NCBI RefSeq assembly: GCF_017355835.1
Contig: NZ_JAFEWF010000008.1
Coordinates: 62,001 to 126,000, forward strand
DNA from: Desertivirga brevis
GTDB taxonomy: Bacteria > Bacteroidota > Bacteroidia > Sphingobacteriales > Sphingobacteriaceae
DNA: 64,000 nt
Direction of reading: 5' to 3'
This document shows positions 1-10,600 of the stretch, in pieces. The position numbers were made by a program, and so were the translations under genes. Numbering within the stretch: position 1 is the stretch's first letter; the number at the start of each line of letters is the position of its first letter. The notes beneath the pieces are model-generated. The model ran no database searches, had not been told where the DNA came from, and worked only from the letters and a program-made list of their open reading frames with translations.

Positions 1-123
1 GAAGAGGCAGGATCGTTTTCATTGTCCCCTTACGGGAAGTTGGACGCTAATGATACATTCAGGCTTTCTCCAATCAGCCTTCATACTCTGTTTGTAAGTT
101 CAGCTCTTGAAGGGTTTACTTAA
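1..123 (+). CDS. C-terminal 40 residues of a truncated upstream protein
   Basis: An open frame enters from the left edge and ends at TAA 121-123, giving 40 residues. The end of the peptide (FRLSPISLHTLFV) resembles the last strand of a beta-sandwich domain such as those closing GH30 or arabinofuranosidase-type glycosidases, and a PUL follows, so a glycoside hydrolase is the best guess. The fragment is too short to assign a family, and nothing more can be said from this window. Confidence 0.45.
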   Translation, partial: EEAGSFSLSPYGKLDANDTFRLSPISLHTLFVSSALEGFT

Positions 124-337
124 TCGGTTTCGTAATTAATTACTGCCTTGCTGGATCTTCAAAGCTGGCATATTTATATTTTAGCAGCATCAATTATAAG
201 CTTTAGGTTTGGTGAACCTTTAGTAGGAAAAAACTTTTTTAATCAATTAAGCTCCTCTTTGAGCTTCCTTTAAATCAACAATAGTAATGTTTATCGGAAG
301 CTGAAAAGATCTATATATTCTTTGATAAAATCGAAAA

Positions 338-2626
338 GTGAATAAGAAAAGGCTCCTCATAATCGTTTCGTTTGCAATTCTGACCTGTATGAAGGTACAG
401 GCTCAGGATATTGTCTCTTATGTTCAGCCCCTGTCGGGCACCGCACCCGCCACTACTAAGGCTGCATTAAAGCATGGCAATGGAACAGAATTAAATGCTA
501 ATACTATTCCGGCAGTAGGATTGCCTTTTGCTATGACTCAATGGACAGCACAAACCCGGCAAACCGAAGTAAAGTGTCAGCCGCCTTACTTTTATAAAGA
601 TTCCTTGCTTTCCGGTTTCAGAGGAACTCATTGGTTGAGTGGTTCCTGTACGCAGGATTATGGCAGTTTTACTATCATGCCTATAAGTGGAACTCTTAGA
701 ACCCTTTCCCAGGAATATCAGACCCCCTTTTCCCATAAAGAAGAGGTTGCGGCGCCTCATTACTACCGGGCAAGTTTACCTGGGTATAATCTGCTTGTAG
801 AGATGACCGGTACTCTTCGCTGCGGCTTTTTTCAAATTACAGCCCAAAAGGCTGATAGTGTTTATCTGCTGATTACTCCTAACAGTGACCAGGAGAAAGG
901 CTTTGTTAAAGTGGATCAGAAAAAGGGCCTGATCTGGGGATATAACCCCGCTCACCGGATTTATCAGGGCTGGGGGAAACCGGCAGGGTTCAGTGGTTAT
1001 TTTGTGCTACAAATAGACCGCGGCTTTAGTCGCGCAGGAACATACAGGGGAAAGGATGTATTCGAACTTGATAGCCTCAGGAATGGGAAAAATATAGGCG
1101 CTTTTGTTGGATTTACATTAAAAGCAGGAGAGAAGCTTAGGGTTAGAGTGGGAACTTCTTTCAGCAGCATTGAAGGTGCTTTGAGGAACCTTCAGGCTGA
1201 AGTTAAAGACTGGGATTTTGAAGCGCTCACTCAACGCAACAAAAAGGTATGGCTGCAGGCTCTCGGACAGATCAAGGTGGAAGGAAAGGATGTGAAAAGT
1301 AAAAAAATATTCTACACTTCGGTGTACCATACTATGCAGCATCCGAGATTGTTTAATGATGTAGATGGAACTTATCCTGAATTTTCTGGTAATTACAAGC
1401 TGAACAAGATTGCCAAGGGCAGTTATTATGATGATTTTTCTATGTGGGACATTTATCGCGCTCACCTGCCTTTATTTGAGATCCTGCAGCCAGAGTTGAT
1501 CAATAGTAGTGTCCGTTCGATGGTGCTAAAGGGACAACAAGGCGGTTGGTTACCCATCTTTCCCTGCTGGAACAGCTATACCGCAGCGATGATAGGAGAT
1601 CATGTTACAGCATTCATAGCTTCCGCTTTTGTGAAAGGCATTCGCGACTACGATCAGCAGGAAGCTTATAGATTGATGCGGCAAAACGCTTTCGCCCAGT
1701 CATCTACGCAGGATTATAAAGACGGCAAGGGGCGAAGGGCTCTGGAGTCGTATTTAAGATATGGTTACATTCCAATGGAGGACTCTGTGCAGGAAGCATT
1801 TCATAAGAAAGAACAGGTAAGCCGTACCCTTGAATACGCCTTTGACGACTATGCATTGGCTAAAGTAGCAGAAGGATTGAATAAAAAGAAAGATCACAAA
1901 GCGCTGATACGGCGCAGCTTAAATTACCGGAATGTTTTTGATCCGGCCGTAAATATGGTGCGGGGGCGCTTTATAGATAAGTCTTGGTATCAACCGTTCA
2001 ATGCCAGCCATAAGGAACCCTATATTACCGAGGGTACCCCACAACAATATACTTTTTATGCTCCGCATGATGTGAAAGGTCTTGCCTCACTAATGGGAGG
2101 AGCGAATATATTAGAGAGTTCTCTTGATAAGCTTTTTAATGGTGGAGAGTATTGGCATGGTAATGAACCAGGGCATCAGATTCCCTTTATGTACAACTAT
2201 ACTCCATCGCCCTGGAAAGCTCAGTTGAGAGTGAAGCAGATCCTGGAAGATGAATACGGAGATGGGCCGGGTGGCTTAAGTGGAAACGATGATGCCGGGC
2301 AGATGTCGGCCTGGTATGTATTTTCAGCCCTTGGCTTCTATCCATTAAATCCGGTTTCAGATCAATATATGTTAACCTCTCCCTTGTTCGACAGTTATAA
2401 CATCATATTACCTGGTGCTAAAAGTTTCAAAGTAGTGGCACGGCGCAGCTCCCCGGAGTCGGGATTTATATCCTCTGTGAAATTTAATGGAAAGCCTTAT
2501 TTCAAGAACTATCTTAGCCATAGAATGATCACCGACGGTGGTCTGCTCGAAATATTTCTTAGTGATAAACCAAATAAGAATTGGGCAACAAAAGTAAGTG
2601 ACCAAGCCAAATCCCTTAGCAAGTAA
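338..2626 (+). CDS. GH92 family alpha-mannosidase, secreted
   Basis: This 762-residue protein has a signal peptide (cleavage likely after VQA, residue 22) and the GH92 two-domain layout. Seen in it are GTHWLSG near residue 95, the DDFSMWDIYR segment near 368, the acid-region motif TEGTPQQYTF with Glu565, and the family signature GNDDAGQMSAWYVFSALGFYP with Asp651/Asp652. GH92 enzymes are calcium-dependent inverting exo-alpha-mannosidases; the linkage cannot be read from sequence. The start is GTG at 338, because an in-frame TAA lies 12 bases upstream (326-328) and no ATG exists before the signal peptide. It is followed after 2 bases by the GH28 gene, so the two are co-transcribed. The 214-base gap before it holds only short AT-rich hairpins and no clear TAnnTTTG box. 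Confidence 0.93.
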   Translation: MNKKRLLIIVSFAILTCMKVQAQDIVSYVQPLSGTAPATTKAALKHGNGTELNANTIPAVGLPFAMTQWTAQTRQTEVKCQPPYFYKDSLLSGFRGTHWLSGSCTQDYGSFTIMPISGTLRTLSQEYQTPFSHKEEVAAPHYYRASLPGYNLLVEMTGTLRCGFFQITAQKADSVYLLITPNSDQEKGFVKVDQKKGLIWGYNPAHRIYQGWGKPAGFSGYFVLQIDRGFSRAGTYRGKDVFELDSLRNGKNIGAFVGFTLKAGEKLRVRVGTSFSSIEGALRNLQAEVKDWDFEALTQRNKKVWLQALGQIKVEGKDVKSKKIFYTSVYHTMQHPRLFNDVDGTYPEFSGNYKLNKIAKGSYYDDFSMWDIYRAHLPLFEILQPELINSSVRSMVLKGQQGGWLPIFPCWNSYTAAMIGDHVTAFIASAFVKGIRDYDQQEAYRLMRQNAFAQSSTQDYKDGKGRRALESYLRYGYIPMEDSVQEAFHKKEQVSRTLEYAFDDYALAKVAEGLNKKKDHKALIRRSLNYRNVFDPAVNMVRGRFIDKSWYQPFNASHKEPYITEGTPQQYTFYAPHDVKGLASLMGGANILESSLDKLFNGGEYWHGNEPGHQIPFMYNYTPSPWKAQLRVKQILEDEYGDGPGGLSGNDDAGQMSAWYVFSALGFYPLNPVSDQYMLTSPLFDSYNIILPGAKSFKVVARRSSPESGFISSVKFNGKPYFKNYLSHRMITDGGLLEIFLSDKPNKNWATKVSDQAKSLSK

Positions 2627-2628
2627 AA

Positions 2629-4101
2629 ATGACAAACACACTATTTAAAAATTATTTATTCCTGCTTCTGTTAATTGTGAGCAACCCTTTATCTGCTCAG
2701 AAGAACCAAATAAAATCACGTGAGTTCAACCTCACCGACTACGGTGCTGTGGCTGAACCGAAAAAGGATAATGCCAGAGCTATTCAGAAAGCAATCGACG
2801 CCTGCTCGTCGGCAGGGGGCGGAAAAGTTATAGTTCCGGCTGGAAAAGTGTTCATGGCCGGACCGTTTGATCTGAAGTCAAATATAGAACTGGTTGTGGA
2901 AGTGAATGCTGGTATTTTGGCTAATCCTGACGAAAGTGTTTATAAGAGGAGTGCCTTCCGGGACAATAAAGGAGAGGGTACTATTTGGATCGGTGGTGAG
3001 AATTTAAAAAATGTGACCATTTCTGGATCAGGCTTCCTCGATGGAAATGGGATCTCATTTATGGGAGCTGAATTGGAAGATTCTTACGTGCTGAAGCCTT
3101 TTGACATCATTGACCCTCGTCCTCATTTATTAACGATAATAGGTGGTCAGAATATCCGTATTCACGATCTTATCATTCGAAACTCAGCCTATTGGACAGT
3201 TCACCTCATTGGATGCGATGATGTGGCTATCGATAACATCACCTTATTAAACAGTTTGAAAGTGCGTAATAGTGATGGCATTGACCTGGATCACTGCAAG
3301 AATGTTCGTATCACCAATTGTTATATAGAATCGGGAGACGACTGTATATGCCTGAAAAATCGCCGGGAGTATGAAGAGTTCGGGCCATGTGAAAATATCA
3401 CCGTAAGTAATTGTACAATGACGTCTCGCTCCTGCGCCATTAAAATTGGTTCGGAGAATATGGACAGGATCAGTCATGTAGTTATTAATAACTGCATCAT
3501 CAAAAAAAGTAACAGGGGTATTGGGATCCAAAACAGGGACGAAGGGACAGTGACAGACGTAATCTTTTCTGATATAGTTATTGACTCTCATTTGTTTTCA
3601 GATGTATGGTGGGGTAAGGCTGAACCTATTTATGTAACTGCTTTTCGCAGAGCGAATGGCAATCATAAGGACGCAAACTGGCGCTTCCCCAAGGGGAAAA
3701 CAGAAGGTAGCGTGGGTAATGTGAGCCGCATTTACTTTAGTAATATTAAGGGGGTAAGCGAAAATGGTATTTATGTTGGAGCAGAGTCTTCAGATAAGAT
3801 TTCAGATATTGTTTTTGATCAGGTAGATCTTCATATAAACAAAACTACAGATATAAAAGGTGGGGTTTATGATCGTCGGCCCTCAAAAGTTGAAGGCCTA
3901 CTTATGGGAAGCACTTCAGGTTTTTATTTGGATAATGCCAGCAATATCACTATTCGTAACAGTTCCGTGAAATGGGGTGAGAATAAGCCGGAATATTTCA
4001 AGCACGTCCTGGAAAGCCATGGAGTTAATAACCTGAAGACAATAAACCTCGAAGGTGATGCCGCTTTCGCGGGAAAAGCAGAGGCCGTTAAAAAGTACTA
4101 G
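2629..4101 (+). CDS. GH28 family polygalacturonase-like glycoside hydrolase, secreted
   Basis: This is a 490-residue right-handed beta-helix protein with a signal peptide (LLLLIVSNPLSAQ). Family motifs seen are NSDG (Asp216) and SGDDC (Asp237/Asp238), which supply the three catalytic aspartates. The GHG histidine loop of classical polygalacturonases is replaced by SCAIKIGSE, and the RIK motif by RGIGIQNR; this variant is common in exo-acting bacterial GH28 enzymes. The likely role is hydrolysis of galacturonic acid linkages in pectin or rhamnogalacturonan in the periplasm. It starts 2 bases after the upstream GH92 and ends 1 base before the next GH92, so the three form one tight operon. Confidence 0.9.
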   Translation: MTNTLFKNYLFLLLLIVSNPLSAQKNQIKSREFNLTDYGAVAEPKKDNARAIQKAIDACSSAGGGKVIVPAGKVFMAGPFDLKSNIELVVEVNAGILANPDESVYKRSAFRDNKGEGTIWIGGENLKNVTISGSGFLDGNGISFMGAELEDSYVLKPFDIIDPRPHLLTIIGGQNIRIHDLIIRNSAYWTVHLIGCDDVAIDNITLLNSLKVRNSDGIDLDHCKNVRITNCYIESGDDCICLKNRREYEEFGPCENITVSNCTMTSRSCAIKIGSENMDRISHVVINNCIIKKSNRGIGIQNRDEGTVTDVIFSDIVIDSHLFSDVWWGKAEPIYVTAFRRANGNHKDANWRFPKGKTEGSVGNVSRIYFSNIKGVSENGIYVGAESSDKISDIVFDQVDLHINKTTDIKGGVYDRRPSKVEGLLMGSTSGFYLDNASNITIRNSSVKWGENKPEYFKHVLESHGVNNLKTINLEGDAAFAGKAEAVKKY

Positions 4102-4102
4102 G

Positions 4103-6388
4103 ATGTTCAGGACTATTTTCCATATCGTTGTTGCTTTTCTTTACCTTCTTTCTTTCTCGAAAGAGGCCAAGTGTCAGGATTACAGATTTGTGAAGTATGT
4201 GGATCCATTTATAGGTTCTGAAGGACTTGGAAATGTCTTCGTCGGCCCTTCCTGTCCTTATGGCATGGTTAAGCCTGGTCCTGATGTCAGTAAAGCTTCA
4301 AATAGTGGTTATTCACCAGACAAGGATATTCCGCTGTATGGTTTCAGTCAGGTACACGTAAGCGGAACCGGGGGAGGGCCTAAATACGGTAATATTTTAT
4401 TGATGCCCTTTTCTGGGAAATCTGATCAGATCAGGCAAGAGTCGTTTAGAGATCAGGAAAAGGCGGGTGCTGGTTACTATAGCGTATTGCTTAAAGACTA
4501 TGGGATCAAGGCTGAGCTAAGTGCTTCAGAGAAAGTAGCGTTTCACCGTTATACTTATCAACCGGATAAAGCCAAGTTAATTAAAATTGATGCGGGAGAG
4601 TTTTTAGGAGAACGGCCCATTCCAGATTCAAGGGAAGCACAGCAATTCGTAGGGTCGGAGATTGAGGTTGTTTCAGACACTGAAATAAGAGGTTATAGTC
4701 GCATAAGGGGAGGTTGGAATAATGGCGCAGCATATACAGTATACTTTTACGCTATTACAGACAAGCCTTTTTCAGAGTTTTCCACTTACAAGAACGGTAA
4801 TTTGTACAAGGGTATTAAAGCCCAGGCCGATGACGGAAACAAAACCGGGGTGCTCCTTAGCTTTGGTCAGGATCCTACTAATGTTATACAGGTAAAAGTC
4901 GGTATATCCTTTGTGAGCAGCCTAAAGGCTCGTCAGAACATTGTAGCAGAAGTACCTTACTGGAATTTCGAGAAACTACTTTCTGAGACGCAGGGCAAAT
5001 GGGAAAAACTTCTGAAACGAGTAGAATTTGATAAGTCAACTTCTTTAGAACAAAAGAAAATGTTCTACACGGCACTGTATCATACCATGTTGATGCCGGT
5101 TGACCGCTCAGGGGAAAATCCATTGTGGCAGACGGTCCCTTATTATGACGACTTCTATGCTATTTGGGATACCTTCCGGTCTTCGAACCCCTTAATTACA
5201 CTGTTAGATCCGGAGCGGGAAGTCGCAATTGTGAATTCTCTGCTTAATATTTATCAGCGCGATGGTTACATGCCCGATGCAAGAAGCGGTAATAGTAATG
5301 GGCGCACGCAGGGAGGCTCAAATGCAGAAGTTCTAATTGCCGACGCCTATGTGAAGAAGTTAAAAGGCATTAACTACAACCTTGGGCTGGAGGCAATGTT
5401 AAAAGACGCTACGGTGCCGCCAGGAGGAAACGAAGAAAAAGAAGGACGTGGAGGTTTAACGGACTATAATACTCTTGGTTATGTTTCTAACCGGTTCGTT
5501 CGTGCAGGTAATCGTACACTTGAGTATGCATATAACGACTATTGCCTGGCAATAGTAGCAAAAGGGTTAGGGAGAAATGGAGAGTACCAGCGGTTTATCA
5601 AACAGTCTGATAATTGGAAAAACCTTTGGAGGCCGGTCACCGATCACGGTGCTACAGGCTTTATAATGCCCAGAGATCCTTCCGGAAAATGGATTGACAG
5701 CGTGCAATGTGTTGAAAGCAATGGTAGGATCACCTACCTACCTTACACCCCATTAGCGCAGGAGTGGCCCATTTGCGTTTGCTGGTGGTGCGGCTTTTTC
5801 TATGAAGGAAATTCATGGGAATATTCTTTTTACGTGCCGCACAATATTGCTGAGCTGGTAAAAGCATCGGGGGGACCGAAAGCTTTTAAAGAAAGGCTGG
5901 ATACTTTTTTTAAAAGGGGGTATTATACTGTCAGCAATGAGCCTGCATTCCTGACTCCGAACTTGTACCATTGGGTTGGAAGGCCAGATCTAAGCAGCCA
6001 GCAGATCAAGCAAATAATCGCTGAAAACTATAATAGTTCGGCCGCCGGGCTTCCAGGGAACGACGATTCTGGAGCTATGTCGTCCTGGCTGGCTTTTCAC
6101 ATGATAGGTTTATTTCCTAATGCCGGACAATCTTATTATCTGATTAATTCTCCCGCGGTGAAAGAAACAGTGCTGCACCTTCCGGGAGGCAAAGACTTTA
6201 AGGTGATCGCAAAAAATCTATCAGATAAAAATGAATTCATTCGGCAAGCATGGTTGAATGGTAAGCTTTTTAATCAGGCTTGGATCGAACATGAAGATAT
6301 TATTAAAGGGGGTGAGCTGGTGTTGGAGATGGGCTCTCAAGCTTCTGGTTGGGGAAGTCTGAAGGCTCCTCCATCTTTGTCTCCCTAA
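4103..6388 (+). CDS. GH92 family alpha-mannosidase, secreted (second copy)
   Basis: This 761-residue GH92 enzyme begins MFRTIFHIVVAFLYLLSF, a signal peptide. An ATG at 4055 is also in frame but would add 16 charged residues before the signal and overlap GH28 by 47 bases, so ATG 4103 was chosen, one base after the GH28 stop. Motifs seen are SGTGGGPKYGN, YYDDFYAIWDTFR, the acid-region YEGNSWEYSFYVPHN (Glu568) and GLPGNDDSGAMSSW (Asp654/Asp655). Its acid region differs from the first GH92 (YEGNSWEYSF against TEGTPQQYTF), which suggests a different linkage or subsite preference. The two are clearly separate subfamilies rather than a recent duplication. Confidence 0.93.
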   Translation: MFRTIFHIVVAFLYLLSFSKEAKCQDYRFVKYVDPFIGSEGLGNVFVGPSCPYGMVKPGPDVSKASNSGYSPDKDIPLYGFSQVHVSGTGGGPKYGNILLMPFSGKSDQIRQESFRDQEKAGAGYYSVLLKDYGIKAELSASEKVAFHRYTYQPDKAKLIKIDAGEFLGERPIPDSREAQQFVGSEIEVVSDTEIRGYSRIRGGWNNGAAYTVYFYAITDKPFSEFSTYKNGNLYKGIKAQADDGNKTGVLLSFGQDPTNVIQVKVGISFVSSLKARQNIVAEVPYWNFEKLLSETQGKWEKLLKRVEFDKSTSLEQKKMFYTALYHTMLMPVDRSGENPLWQTVPYYDDFYAIWDTFRSSNPLITLLDPEREVAIVNSLLNIYQRDGYMPDARSGNSNGRTQGGSNAEVLIADAYVKKLKGINYNLGLEAMLKDATVPPGGNEEKEGRGGLTDYNTLGYVSNRFVRAGNRTLEYAYNDYCLAIVAKGLGRNGEYQRFIKQSDNWKNLWRPVTDHGATGFIMPRDPSGKWIDSVQCVESNGRITYLPYTPLAQEWPICVCWWCGFFYEGNSWEYSFYVPHNIAELVKASGGPKAFKERLDTFFKRGYYTVSNEPAFLTPNLYHWVGRPDLSSQQIKQIIAENYNSSAAGLPGNDDSGAMSSWLAFHMIGLFPNAGQSYYLINSPAVKETVLHLPGGKDFKVIAKNLSDKNEFIRQAWLNGKLFNQAWIEHEDIIKGGELVLEMGSQASGWGSLKAPPSLSP

Positions 6389-6509
6389 TTTTTAAACGTG
6401 CAAATAGCAATCTTATGAACTACTGTTTAATCCTATCTGTCTATCAATCATGAGTTTTGATCGACGCACACGAGCCGAAAACGGTTAATTGAGGTTTAGC
6501 CTTAGGAAT

Positions 6510-6517
6510 TATTTTTG
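6510..6517 (+). promoter_or_regulatory. Candidate -7 promoter box before the SDR gene
   Basis: TATTTTTG at 6510-6517 matches the Bacteroidota -7 consensus TAnnTTTG exactly, with ATTG at 6488-6491 as a -33 box and an 18-base spacer. The predicted transcript starts near 6524. A perfect 20-base palindrome (arms CTGAGAAATT/AATTTCTCAG, 6555-6574) then lies in the leader of the gene starting at 6606, either as an operator or as an mRNA hairpin. Both are read by eye. Confidence 0.5.
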
Positions 6518-6605
6518 ATCGGTAAGCAAACTACGTGATTTTGTTGTTCTCTTCCTGAGAAATTAATTTCTCAGAAAGCCCTTTCAATAATTCAGGTAGA
6601 ACAGA

Positions 6606-7547
6606 ATGAGCACAGAACGTATTTTAGTAATAGGCGCCAACGGTCAGATAGGTAAAGTACTTTTTCCCGCTTTGCAGGAATTATGGGGGAAAGGCAACGT
6701 AATTGCGGCAGATATACGGCCTGTATTTGATGGGGAGGGGATCTTTGAAGTTTTAGATGCTACTGATCCTAAAGCAATATCGGTGTTGCTATCCCGACAT
6801 AAGATCACTCAGCTTTATCATTTGGCTGCTATCCTTTCTGCGAAGGCTGAGGAGAACCCCTTGAGCAGCTGGGAAATAAATACCAGGACATTGTTGAATG
6901 TCCTTGAGACAGGGCGGGAGTGTAAAGTGAGTAAGCTCTTTATTCCAAGTTCAATTGCTGTTTTTGGTCCTTCCGCTCCGCGCACTAAGGTTCCTCAAAA
7001 TACGTATTTGGATCCTTCTACTGCTTATGGAATCAGTAAAGTAGCCACAGAGACCTGGATAGCTTACTACCGTCGTAAATATAACCTTGATGTACGATCC
7101 ATTCGTTATCCGGGAGTTTTAGGGTATCAATCGATGCCAGGGGGTGGGACAACCGATTATGCTGTAGATATTTTTTACAAGGCTGTTAAGGGAGAGCAAT
7201 ACACTTGTTTCCTCGAAAAAGACACGCGACTGCCGATGATCTATATGGATGATGCAATTAGAGCTACATTGGAATTGATGCAGGCTTCTCCTGAAAATCT
7301 TAGTGTTGACATGGCGTACAATGTTCAATCGCTTAGTTTTACTCCTGAAGAATTGGGAACGGCAATACGTAAGTACATCCCTGATTTTCAGATCACTTAC
7401 ATTCCGGACTTCAGACAAACGATAGCGCACAGCTGGCCCGAAAGTATAGATGATAGTGTGGCGCAAAAGGATTGGGGATGGCAACCGAAATTTGGGTTAG
7501 ATGAGGTAGTTAGAGATATGCTGGAACATTTATCAAATCATTCTTGA
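6606..7547 (+). CDS. SDR-type L-threonine 3-dehydrogenase-like NAD epimerase/dehydratase
   Basis: This is a 313-residue extended short-chain dehydrogenase. It has the N-terminal nucleotide loop GANGQIG, the SSIAVFG strand with catalytic Ser, and YGISK as the YxxxK pair. The segments LRYPGV..-like SIRYPGVLGYQ, PGGGTTDYAVDIF and LPMIYMDDAIRAT are typical of the GalE-like SDR threonine dehydrogenases, which oxidise L-threonine to 2-amino-3-ketobutyrate. A clear paralogue lies at 61637-62587 beside gcvP. Its place between GH92 and the HTCS of a PUL is odd for a threonine enzyme, so a sugar-nucleotide or sugar substrate is a possible alternative. It has its own promoter and is probably not part of the GH92 operon. 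Confidence 0.75.
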   Translation: MSTERILVIGANGQIGKVLFPALQELWGKGNVIAADIRPVFDGEGIFEVLDATDPKAISVLLSRHKITQLYHLAAILSAKAEENPLSSWEINTRTLLNVLETGRECKVSKLFIPSSIAVFGPSAPRTKVPQNTYLDPSTAYGISKVATETWIAYYRRKYNLDVRSIRYPGVLGYQSMPGGGTTDYAVDIFYKAVKGEQYTCFLEKDTRLPMIYMDDAIRATLELMQASPENLSVDMAYNVQSLSFTPEELGTAIRKYIPDFQITYIPDFRQTIAHSWPESIDDSVAQKDWGWQPKFGLDEVVRDMLEHLSNHS

Positions 7548-7608
7548 GCTTAGCAAAAAAAATGTTATCTATGTTTTAACCAATTTAAGTACTAACCACG
7601 GGCTGAGG

Positions 7609-10600
7609 ATGAGAAGGTTTTTATTTCTGTTTTTTTTACTTTTCCTGTGCTGTAACGTTTATCCTCAGGGATTTACAGGCAGTAGGACTTTGCATTTTGG
7701 GCCACAAAAGGGACTTTCCTTTGGTATTGTTAACAGTATCTGTCAGGATCAGCGAGGCTTCATGTGGTTTGCAACAGCCGACGGACTGAACAGGTTTGAT
7801 GGGAATGCATTCAAGATCTTTAAAAATGAAAAGGACAATCCCCGAAGTCTTAGCAGTAATTTTGTGCATTCTGTTTACGCTGATCCCTCTGGTTCTGTTT
7901 GGGTATCATCCAGAGATGGTTTAAATCAATACGATCCTAAGTCTTCTGATTTTATTCACCACCGTTTTAATTCGGGAGCTACCTCTGCTTTTCAAAATGA
8001 TATAAGTTCAATCACCGGAAGCAGGAACGGGAATTTATGGGTGGGTACCAGTAATGGCTTTATATATTTTGATGTAAAGATCAAAAAGATAAAAAGTTAT
8101 AATAGTAAGAACCTGGAAGGCTTACCCGCGAATTCGAATTCTATTTTGTCCTTGTTTGAGGATTCAAAGGGAATGCTTTGGGTAGGCACCAGTGACAAAG
8201 GAGTGTCTGCTTTCTGGGTTAAAGGCAGCCAGGTCTTATCGCCTGCAAAGTTTTCTAATTCCGTGAAAGAAACACGCGTTAACCGGATTTACGAAGATAA
8301 AAATAGTGATGTTTGGATTGCAACTTCAAACGGACTTGCAGTTTATAAAAGAGCTGCGAATAGGTTTGAATTTATAGATGGCCCTGCTTGTGGTCTGCCC
8401 AGTAATATATTCTTATCCTTGATCGAAAATCAACAGGGAGAATTGCTCGTTGGTTTGCAGGAGGGTGGCTTATATAAGATTAAGGCAAATAAGGATACTT
8501 ATGCCTTTGAAACAGTTAAAGGCGAAAATGGTACCCCATTAACCCATCGTACCGTACAATGTCTCTTCCGGGATAAGGATAAAAATATATGGTTAGGGAC
8601 TTATGGTAATGGTTTGTATTTTATAAGTAGCCTGGCTGAGAAATTCCGAAAATTCCAGATCAAACAGCCCGACGAGAGCTTTGTAAGGTATTACGGGATG
8701 TGCCTCGATGATCAGGGGAACTTGTGGCTGGGCACAGACGGGAGTGGAATTTATAAATCAACTGCCGAAGGTAAGATCCTGAAACATTATACTGCGGGTG
8801 GTACTGCAGGAAGCATTACAGATAACGCCATTCTTTCGGCTTTTAAAGACAGCAGGAATCGCCTTTGGTTTGGAAGTTATCAAAAAGGACTTTTCTTGTA
8901 CAATCCTTCTACTGATAAATTTAAGAATTATAAACGGGCAACAGATAACGATAGAAGTTTAGGCGCGAATGACGTAAGAGTAATTTTCGAAGATACTAAG
9001 AAGCGGCTATGGGTAGGCGCAAACGGCGGAGGATTAAATCTTTTTAAGGAACCTGGTGATAACTTTGTCCGCTATAATAACGGAAATAGCAATATCAGTT
9101 CCAACGACGTCAGGTCTATTGTAGAAGACCGAAAAGGAAATCTTTGGGTTGGGACTTACGGAGGAGGCCTTAACTATTTCGACGTCTCTAAAAAACAATT
9201 CTACCCGGTGTTCCGAACCGGAAAAGAAAAGCGCTTTATATCCAATAATGTAGTCTTTGCTCTTTACCTTGACCCAGAAGAGCAGCTTTGGATAGGAACA
9301 GAGGGAGACGGCCTTATAAAGTATAATACGATCACAAAAGAGCTGAAGGTTTTTGATGAGAAGAACGGGCTGGGTAACAATACTGTAAATGCCATTAGGT
9401 CGGAGGACGGCAGAGTATTATGGCTCAGCACGAACAAAGGTTTAAGTCGGCTGGATGCTAAGACCGGCAAGTTGATTAATTACGATGCCAGTGACGGACT
9501 ACAGCAGGGACAGTTCCATGAAGGATCAGCTGTTTACAGTAGAGAAAAGAAGTTCATGGTGTTTGGAGGAACTGAGGGATGGAATATCTTTAATCCTTCT
9601 GGCGTACGGGAAAGTTCCTACCATCCTGATGTTTTGATAACAGGCTTAAGGTTATTCGGGAAGGAAACAGCAGAAGGACAAAAAGAAGAGTCCACTGATA
9701 TTACCGAAGCAGCTAAGATTGTATTAAGGCCAGACCAACCTGTCTTCTCGCTAAGTTATGTAATGCTTGATTATGCATTTCCCGGCGAAGGAGAGTTTGC
9801 TTATAAAATGGAAGGGCTTGATAAGGAATGGACATATGTGAAAGACCAGCAGTCGGCCACATACCGTTACCTTGACCCAGGCACTTATACTTTCAAGGTA
9901 AAGGCTGCCAACCATGATGGAGTGTGGTCTGATAAATTTTCAAGTATCAGGGTTCAAGTATTGCCCCCCTGGTATAAAACCTGGTGGGCTTATTTATTCT
10001 ATCTCTGCTCCGCAGTCGGAGCTGTTTATGCTTATATACGTTATCGCACAGAGCAGGCAAAGCTAAAATATGAAGTAAAGACCGCCCATTTTGAGGCAGA
10101 AAAGGAGAAGGAACTGCATCGGAAAAAAGCAGATTTCTTCACTAATATTTCTCATGAATTCCGTACGCCGCTAACCCTGATCATTAATCCTCTAAAAGAA
10201 ATGTTATATGAGGAGGGGAAAGAAATCACCCCTGCAAAATTGAATGTGGTATATCGAAATGCCCGAAGACTCTTGAGCCTGGTTGATCAGCTTCTTCTGT
10301 TCAGGAAGTCTGAAAGTGAGAGTGGAAAGCTAAAGATCGTAAAGTTAAACATCACAAGCGTTTGCCGTGAAGTTGTACTTTGCTTTACCAATCAGGCCAA
10401 AGTGCAGAAAGTTGATCTGAGCTTTGAGACAGAGAACGAGGAAATAGAGATATATGCTGACAGGGAGAAGGTAGAGATAGTCCTGTTTAACTTGATCTCA
10501 AACGCATTGAAGTTTACAAGCGAAAATGGAGCTGTGCGAATAAGGTTAATGGAGAAAGAGGAGCAAATAGAAATTATGGTATCAGATACAGGAGTGGGAA

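Noticed and set aside
4055..4102. Upstream ATG extending the second GH92 by 16 residues
   Set aside because: It would place charged residues before the signal peptide and overlap GH28; ATG 4103 fits the tight operon.
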